This document shows, piece by piece, positions 57,268-64,000 of a stretch of 64,000 bases of DNA (position 1 is its first letter; every line of letters begins with the position of its first letter). The stretch covers positions 3,861,570 through 3,925,569 of the forward strand of contig NC_067481.1 in NCBI RefSeq assembly GCF_947179515.1. The letters run 5' to 3'. Made by a program: the position numbers and the translations under genes. The DNA is from Apodemus sylvaticus (Eukaryota; Chordata; Mammalia; Rodentia; Muridae). Under the pieces are notes generated by a model. The model searched no databases and was not told the origin of the DNA. It worked only from the letters and a program-made list of their open reading frames with translations.

Positions 57268-60239
57268 ATGAGAGCACTTGGAGTTCCAAGGATCACCCCT
57301 CCCTCTCACACCAGCTGTCATGGGCAGGGATAACCTGCACACCCCCTGCCATCAGGACCCCAGGATCGGGGGGCCATGTGAAGGGTTTGAAGTGAAGGTC
57401 CTGGAGGCCAGTCCATGGCTTGCTCTGTGGTTGTGCTATCTTGGGCAAGAGGCCTCACAGAACTCACCTGTGTCTTCCTTGAGCATATAGTTCCCCTCCT
57501 CAGGATACAAGACATGAAGTGAGATGAGGAAAGGCCCAGAGCTTAAGCGTTAGCTCAATGGGTCGGACGTGCACTGTGGGTGGAGGTTAATCCACCAGCA
57601 AGGCTTGCAGCGTAGCTAACCAGAGTCCTCTAGGGCTTGGTAACACACCCTGACTGGTCATTGCGGCTTTTCGTGGGAGCATCGGGATGGCAAGGGGACT
57701 TGAGATGAGCTCTCCCCACTACAGGTGCTGTCAGTGTGAGCAGAACCCCTCTTGGGACAGCCATTGCATGCCCACTGCACCAGGCTTGGACGCACCCCCC
57801 TTTCCTTTGCCCATCCGCAGCTATTCTGCAGGGGCAGACAGCCCTGTGCCTGGGCATGGGTCTAGACCTGTCTGTCATTCCTGACTGGTAAGGATGCACC
57901 ATTTTCTAGGGATACACAGTTCTGGTGGTTTGGGGCGATTACAAAACAAATAGTGGTGTTCAGCTTGGGACTCAGTCAGCTTGTCCCAGACCACCTTTGG
58001 GGTGAGATGGTCTTTTACATCTCCCGAAGGGAGGAGGAGGGACCTTGGGTTGCACCTGGCTAGACTTCTAGAGATGAGAGCAGGCCCCTCCTCCAGCCCC
58101 CTTGTGGGGGCTGCAGGTCCGCTGCACACGTGAACACTGGTGCCATATGCCAGCGGTATGTTCAGTCTAAACAGCACATTTACCATCAGAAGCAGAAGAC
58201 GTGAAATCAAGCAAGACAAGAGACATAGTTGGAGGCGCATTAGGATGCAGCTTTTTTAAACAGGCCAGCTCTCAAAACCTATAGTCTTTCAACTTGGAAA
58301 TTTAAGGAATAAAACCTTAACCAGTGGAATCCCATTCCTTCACAGAACCATTAACCCTTATATTCTGAGCTGCTAAACCCTGCTGTGGGAAGGATAAGGA
58401 GGCCATATCTCCTCAGAGACACACATGATTCTGTAATCCATCACAAGGTTCTGTTATCATATGTCTGTCTCCTTTCTGCAGCAGTGATGACACTTAGATT
58501 CTAACAAAGACAACTTGGGCTCACCCGTACTAGGGTAGGTCCCTGTGGACTGGGTTCTGGTTGGTGGGAACTCACGAGAAGTGGACTTCCACCCTGTTTT
58601 CCAGTCTGCACCAGGAGCCCCATAAGGGATGGATGACTGACCACAGGTTCTTTCTCTCTGTAAGGGCCTGGGCACACTGCTGATCTGCCTCATATGCCCC
58701 CCTGGGGGTTTATTCCCTCTTAGAACCCCTGGGTCTCTGGTACCTGGCGTATTTTCTCCAGTAGGCAATGGGGCTGATCATAGTGAGCTTCGAGAGCAAG
58801 GGGCATCTCATGGAAATATTCTAAAACATCAGCAGACTCTCACGGGGTCCCATATGGCCTCCAGCAAAAGCAGATGTAAAAGGCAAGGTGTGAAAAGGAC
58901 CAGGCTCACAAAATGGGATCTTGTCCGTCACTGCCGTATTATTAAACTACAGTGTCCTATAAAAGAGAATCTTATCGAGCCATCTGAGATGATTATTACC
59001 AAGATGGTAAGTTGTTCATGGGGAGAAGGATGTGGTTTTTTTCGGTAGGGGAAAAACAGCAGAAAAGTTGAGGGGTGTTTGGGGAAGGAGCTAGGGGGTG
59101 CCTGGGAGGTCCAGGGAGAGGTGAAGGCCCAGCTACCCTGAAGGGTGCGCCCTGAGTTCTGCTAGTGTAACCGCATGTATATACCTAGTCACGGTGAACC
59201 CCCAGAGAGGTTCCATTCCCATGGCGAATGCTGACAGCCTCCAGAAGCTTCCTTCCAGCCTGGGGTGTGCAGTCGACAGCTTCCTGGAGTTGTTGATAAC
59301 AGTGTGTTCCCCCAGGAGCGGAGCCCAAAGTTACACAGAGGGACTTGAAGATCCTAGGGCCTGTTCTGAGATTCATTAGACAGCTGTATTCTTACTCATA
59401 ACCATTTTCTCTTTGCTCTGAGGTAAGAACACTGCTAATCACAGCAATTTTTAATAAGGATTAATTACCGTAGCATACACAACGCTGCTTCTTACACCTC
59501 GTGCACATGCCTGGTGTTTAGTCTCTGCTCTCAGGGTGTTAGCATATCACCCACAGACCTGGTGTGACTCTGGGAACCCCACCAGATACACCCTCACTCA
59601 TAGTGACAGGACCCCCTGCAGCTGACAATGAAAAAGAAAGCACAGAGGACACACCCTTTTGCCTTGTCTTCAAGAAGGCAGATCAGATATGCTGCTCAGA
59701 TATGTTAATGAAGCCACACCCCCAAATTATAATGGTGACCTAAATAAATTAACCAGATTCTGTGTCCTTGAACCCTGGGATCCGAAGCTCTATGTCTTAG
59801 CTGCCTGGCCTTGACACATCCATCCAGAATCACAATGGTGCTTTACCCCAGTGCCTCTGGTAGCTGCAGTGGCCGCACCAGCTCTGTGGGTCTGTCCTTG
59901 GTTTCTGTGCCTTACAGGCTCACGCTTGTTCCAGAACCTGCTGAAGGCTAACCGTATGCATGCATTATGAACACATTTAACAATTTGGGGCAAATGAGGC
60001 AAGGAGCAGGTAGATAGCACACTAAGCCGGAAAGCTTCTGAGCAGCCCAGCTGGCCTGGCACCTAAACCCCAGAGCCACGGCTAAGTCCGTCTGACATTC
60101 TGAAGAACACCAGAATTCAGGAAGTTTCCTCCCTTCCCCATCTGCTTTCTCAGCTGTGCACAGCATAGGAGACACAGCAGCCAGAGCTCCTGGTGGTCCG
60201 AACTCTTTCTTGAATTTCCTGCAGTGTCTAGGCAGGATC
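57268..60239. other. Putative intron 1, middle part
   Basis: Single-copy-looking, plus a MIR relic at 57430-57500. The 58854-59008 segment has AAGATG|GTAAGT at its end, a good donor, but the upstream text lacks a pyrimidine tract and the phase-0 frame meets a stop soon after the AG at 58863, so it is not called an exon. An AT-rich block at 59430-59470 has no assignment. Confidence 0.4.
57430..57500 (+). repeat. MIR SINE relic
   Basis: GTGCTATCTTGGGCAAGAGG, CCTCACAGAACTCACCTGTG and TCCCCTCCTCAGGATA fit the MIR core pattern at low identity. Confidence 0.5.
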
Positions 60240-60310
60240 TGCCCCCCAACCGGATGGGGACACAAAGCTGAGGGAAAGGGAAGTAACCTCCCTAAGGCTC
60301 TCAGCATCCC
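60240..60310 (-). repeat. MIR-like relic, antisense
   Basis: GGATGGGGACACAAAGCTGA, GGGAAAGGGAAGTAACCTCC and CTAAGGCTCTCAGCA resemble the antisense MIR core. Confidence 0.45.
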
Positions 60311-61142
60311 GAATGTGACTCTACATTTTGTGGGGTTTCCTGGGTGTAAAGCAGGGTATCTGGCTGGCTACACTAGTATAAATATCACAGTGGACATAGT
60401 ACCTGCTGCAGCTGGGAGCAATAGTGAAGGAGAAATTAAGAAAAGATCGATGTTTAGGGTTTCAGCTGCAGATCTGAGCAGGCTTGGGCCTCCGTGTGCC
60501 CACTAGGCATCTTCCCAGAGGCGAGAGACAAAGTCGCGTTCCACAGAGCATCTTCCCGCATGCATTTTCTATACTGTGTAAGGATGGAGCTCACTCTGGC
60601 GATCACGGGCCCATGAGGAGGTGGGGAATGGCTGCTTGCTTTAGATAGGATCTGTAGGATTTTCTGATTCCTCCGTTACCATCCAAGTCACTGGTTGAAA
60701 GTTTGTCCCTCCATGGACACCCACTACTGTACCAACAGTGAGTCAGGGTAGCAGTCTGCCTACCCCGAGGCACTGAGACCCAGAAATGGCCAGACACCAT
60801 TCCTATAGGAGGTGAAGGATGAGATTCCAGTCCAGTGCCTTTCTGTCCCTGTCTTCTAGTCCTGGGGACAACAAGCTGAAAGGCTTTAGGCGTAATACCA
60901 GGTTCCTGGGGAGAGAGCAGAGGATGTGGCTCTTACTGTAGGCTGGCCTCTGTCCAGCTCTAACTCGGTACCTGCAACCCTTGGCACCCAACTTGGGCTG
61001 GGTCAGGCGGCACCAGGCCTGAGGCAGACGGCCCTCAGGCGAGAAGACTCTAGTTCCTGGCAGTGTGGGATCCAGGTAGCCCTTGTGTTCTAGGCAGCCA
61101 TGAGCATGGCTGGGGCTGAAACTTTGGCTAGAGAGGATGCAT
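60311..61142. other. Putative intron 1, continued
   Basis: No repeat body or exon recognised. Confidence 0.4.
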
Positions 61143-61215
61143 ACTCCGCTTCCTCTTCCTCTTCTTCTTCCTCTTCTTCTTCTCTTCGCTCTTCCTCTTT
61201 TCCTCTTTTCCTGAC
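61143..61215. repeat. CTT/CCT pyrimidine tract
   Basis: CGCTTCCTCTTCCTCTTCTT and similar, almost pure pyrimidine. It makes the poly-Ser and poly-Glu frames on the two strands. Confidence 0.92.
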
Positions 61216-61265
61216 CTCTTGTTTTCCGTGCACCTTCTTTTTCCATGGCGTGCCTCCCCCACCCA

Positions 61266-61292
61266 GGCCCCGCCTCCCCAGGCCCCGCCCCC
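61266..61292 (+). promoter_or_regulatory. Tandem GC boxes
   Basis: CAGGCCCCGCCTCCC then CAGGCCCCGCCCCC: two near-identical Sp1-type sites 15 bases apart, next to the pyrimidine tract. Possible regulatory module inside the intron; inference only. Confidence 0.4.
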
Positions 61293-63018
61293 TTCTCCTT
61301 GCTTTCCTTGTTACTGAACTCTCCGGCCACCTACAACACCCATTTTCTCTGTTCCCTTTCTCCCCTCTTCTGTGCTCATTTTCTCTCTGCTTCTTCTGTC
61401 CACTCTCCTCTGCTCCTAGAAGATTCCCACCCTGCTGCCCCCTCACCCTTCGGTAGCCAGCATTCCCATATCTGGCCCACACAGCTACCAGGTGGTTACC
61501 AGCTTCTGTTGGGAGAAGGCTGTGAACCAAACCTGATGAGACCAGATATGATGTGTTTTGTCATCTGTGCAGCTGGGTCATGGTCTTTGGCGTCTAGGCC
61601 CTGGCAGAGGAGCAAGTCGAGCTCTGGAAGGAAAGGCAGGTGGAGATGAGTCTTGACCAGGAGACTGAACTCTGATTCCAGTAGGGCCCAGCCTACCTGC
61701 GGGCGGTGAGGTACCCTCCGGGTGCAGCCGAGATGAGGCCTGTAACCACTTGAGAGCAACTAGATGGCAAGGCCTAGCAGAGGTCCCTAGGTGAGCCTTT
61801 GTGTCCCCACAGCCTTGGGGTCTCTGGACAGCTCAGAGAATAGACCAAGGAAAAGGCAGAGAAGCGCCAAGAGATGCCGTTGCCACGGGAAGTGTTCTAC
61901 ATCGAGTTATGTCCATTCCAGGTCTGCAGGTCTGATTTGGAATAAACAGTGCCCAGCTGCCCTTCCTAGAGTCACAGACACAGCTCAACACCAGAAACTA
62001 GTCCCCATGGCAACATGCATCTTCCCACTCCATCTTAACTCTGAAGACCTGGTTAGAAGAGAGAGGGAGCCAGCCAGCCAATGGTCCCTTGCCTGCTGGA
62101 GCATCCGTGTGTCTCTAGCCTCTGCAGTAGGACCTTACATCCTCTTCCCAGAAAGCTGTGAAGCTCAGATTTACTGTCTGCCACCCTCGCCCACGCCTGC
62201 GCTCAACCCAAGCCTCAACCCACCCAGTCCAGACTTGAAACGCGATCAGGGTGTCACCCAGTGTGGCCATGGCAAGCGGGCTAATGAGTTATGGTGAATC
62301 TGACCCCAGCACGCTTGTCCGAGCTAGCCGTGGGGTTGGGGATACAGGTAGATGAGAGGAGGAAGTGGGCATGGTATGGCTTCTGCCATCTCTGACAACC
62401 CAAGAAGGGAAGAGGGCCGCCTCACCATGTGCTGCAGTCAGAGTGCCCCAGAAGAGCTCATAGCATCTCCCCAGAGCTGGCACCATGGTAGATTCCTAGG
62501 AACTGCCGGGCCCTGCGGTGTCTTTCCTAAACCCTTAGTAACAGGGTGTCAGGCCTTAGATCCTTCTCGGGAAAGCAAGGATACTGACCCATGATGGGCG
62601 GGCACTCCAGGCCTGGTGACATCACCTTTGCCCACGTGCATCCAGACATCCGTCTGTCCACTCGGCAAAGCCAGCTGTGTTGAACCTAGGTCAGCGATCA
62701 TCCCCACCTGCAGGGAGCTCTCAGGCTGATGGGGAGGGAAACTAAATGAACAGAGAGGCACAGGTGTGCCAGGAGCAGGTGAAGGTAGAATGGATTGCTG
62801 TGCTGCAGCGTGGTGGAGCAGGGTGCTACAGGGAGGCTCCGTGAGTTGAGGAAGCTCAGAGCTGAGGCCCAGAGCCTTCAGAGGCAGCGCGGGGGAGGGG
62901 AGCATCTCACTGGGACACACAGCCTCATTGCTACATGTGGACCAGTGAGTCTGTTGTTCCAAGATACACATTCATATGCCCAGATATTACCAAATATTGA
63001 GCCAAGCCCTGTGCTAGA
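61293..63018. other. Putative intron 1, distal part
   Basis: No recognisable repeat or exon. The longest open frame (61791-62297, 168 codons) shows no domain and no supporting splice sites that I trust. Confidence 0.4.
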
Positions 63019-63262
63019 GGGTGTGTGTGTGTGTGTGTGTGTGTATGCATGAGTGTGTGTGTACAGAGTACATGAGTGTGTGTGAGTGTGGGTGTGGATG
63101 AGTACATGAGTGTGTGTGTGTATGCATGAGTATGTATGTGTGTGCATGAGTACATGAATGTGTGAGTGTGTATGTGTGTGCATGAGTACGTGAGTGTGTG
63201 TGCACGAGTACATAAGTATGTGTGAGTGTGAATGAGTGTGTGTGTGTGTATGTGTGTGTGCA
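63019..63262. repeat. Imperfect GT array with GCATGAG variants
   Basis: GTGTGTGTGTGTATGCATGA followed by repeated GTGTGTG(T/A) and GAGTACATGAG modules over about 245 bases, with a compound higher-order structure like that of the CA array at 3617-4041. The His/Thr minus-strand frames are artefacts. Confidence 0.95.
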
Positions 63263-63813
63263 TGCTCTTCTGCATCTCCCTCATCCCCTGTTGCAGATTA
63301 GTGTGTGAGATTCTCAACTGTTGCACTAAGGGGACCCAAAAGAAAACAAGCAACAGAAACAGATGTGAGGAACCAAGGAGTCAGTGGCCCTGCCGATGAC
63401 ACTTTGGAGTTGAGGGTGACTGAGGTGCTGTTTCTGTGACTTCCTTCATCTTAGTAGGAACACTGCACAGGCACATGGTGTGTGCAAAGCTCTGTGCCCA
63501 GTGTTGGGAGGGGCCCTGAGGAGTACCTTAAAGGGTCACGGAAGGAGGTTTGTCCCGTCTCCAACAGCAAGTGGAATGGGCCCATGTTACCAATCAAGAC
63601 CTGGTCCCTTGGGTATCTCAGCCCCACCCCCAATCCTTAAATAAAGGGAGTAGGTCAGTGCCACTCACCTGAGTACGTGAGGTCAGCAGGGAGAGCTTTG
63701 TTCCTTCCCAGCTGTGCTGTACCGTCTCCACCAAGCCACTGCATGTCAGAAAAAAGAGACTAAGACAGCCAGCTGCAAGTATTGCATGGGAGGTTAATGC
63801 AAGTCTCAGTGTC
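63263..63813. other. Putative intron 1, last unannotated part
   Basis: No feature recognised. Confidence 0.4.
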
Positions 63814-64000
63814 AGGGCTGGGGAAATGGCTCGGTAATTAAAAAGTGCTTGCCAAGCAGAGCACTGACGACCTGAGTCCAGATCCCCAGAACCCTCCCAA
63901 AAGCTGGTCAAGTAGCATGCATAGCCATAACCTCAGTGTGTCCCCAAGGAGCTAAGGAAACCTTCCGGAAGCTCCCAGGACCAGCAAGCGTGCCCAACAT
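63814..64000 (+). repeat. B3/B2-type SINE, sense, reaching window end
   Basis: GGGCTGGGGAAATGGCTCGG, GTGCTTGCCAAGCAGAGCAC, GACGACCTGAGTCCAGATCC and CATAACCTCAGTGTGTCCCC follow the tRNA-derived SINE plan. The tail is not seen, so the element may run past the window. Confidence 0.7.

Noticed and set aside
58854..59048. Possible second exon with a GTAAGT donor at 59009
   Set aside because: No pyrimidine tract before the candidate AG, and the phase-0 continuation from exon 1 meets a stop almost at once.

Overview
This window is a stretch of murid rodent nuclear genome, mouse- or rat-like. The evidence is many tRNA- and 7SL-derived rodent SINEs (B1, B2/B3, ID/B4 type), three copies of one rodent interspersed repeat and one copy of a related one, old mammalian MIR/hAT/L1 relics, and very many CA/GT, CT and purine microsatellites. 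I cannot separate mouse from rat without an alignment. Nothing here is bacterial, viral or operon-like.

Layout. Positions 1-54,000 carry no protein-coding exon that I can support. They hold single-copy AT/GC-mixed DNA, SINEs (densest at 9.5-9.75 kb, 12.7-13.5 kb, 15.4-19.9 kb, 34.8 kb and 44.9-45.5 kb) and an unusually rich set of minisatellites: 20 bp x11 at 0.27 kb, 34 bp x6.6 at 5.8 kb, about 56 bp x3 at 10.0 kb, 25 bp x19 at 11.2 kb, 22 bp x6 at 12.3 kb, 39 bp x17 at 25.7 kb, 23 bp x3 at 38.9 kb, 6 bp x41 at 41.3 kb and 22 bp x11 at 48.5 kb. Several of these create long open frames, but these are artefacts of stop-free repeat units.

The only convincing gene element is at 54.6-55.5 kb. 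A CpG-rich block leads into an ATG at 55370 with an in-frame stop three codons upstream. It opens a 35-codon segment ending in CAG followed by a near-consensus GTAAGC splice donor. This looks like the first coding exon of a plus-strand gene with a CpG-island promoter. I do not recognise the gene. I see no convincing downstream exon, so the rest of the window (55475-64000) would be the start of a first intron of at least 8.5 kb.

Several repeat-free AT-rich blocks with homeodomain-like TAAT cores, E-boxes or an octamer site (31.26-31.43, 43.27-43.40, 46.0-46.18, 47.04-47.26, 50.80-50.98 kb) lie upstream of the CpG island. They are candidate conserved regulatory elements. This rests on base composition and motifs only, since no cross-species comparison was possible. 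I found no strong evidence for a novel biological system. The best second looks are the minisatellite cluster, the unidentified first exon and the candidate regulatory blocks.
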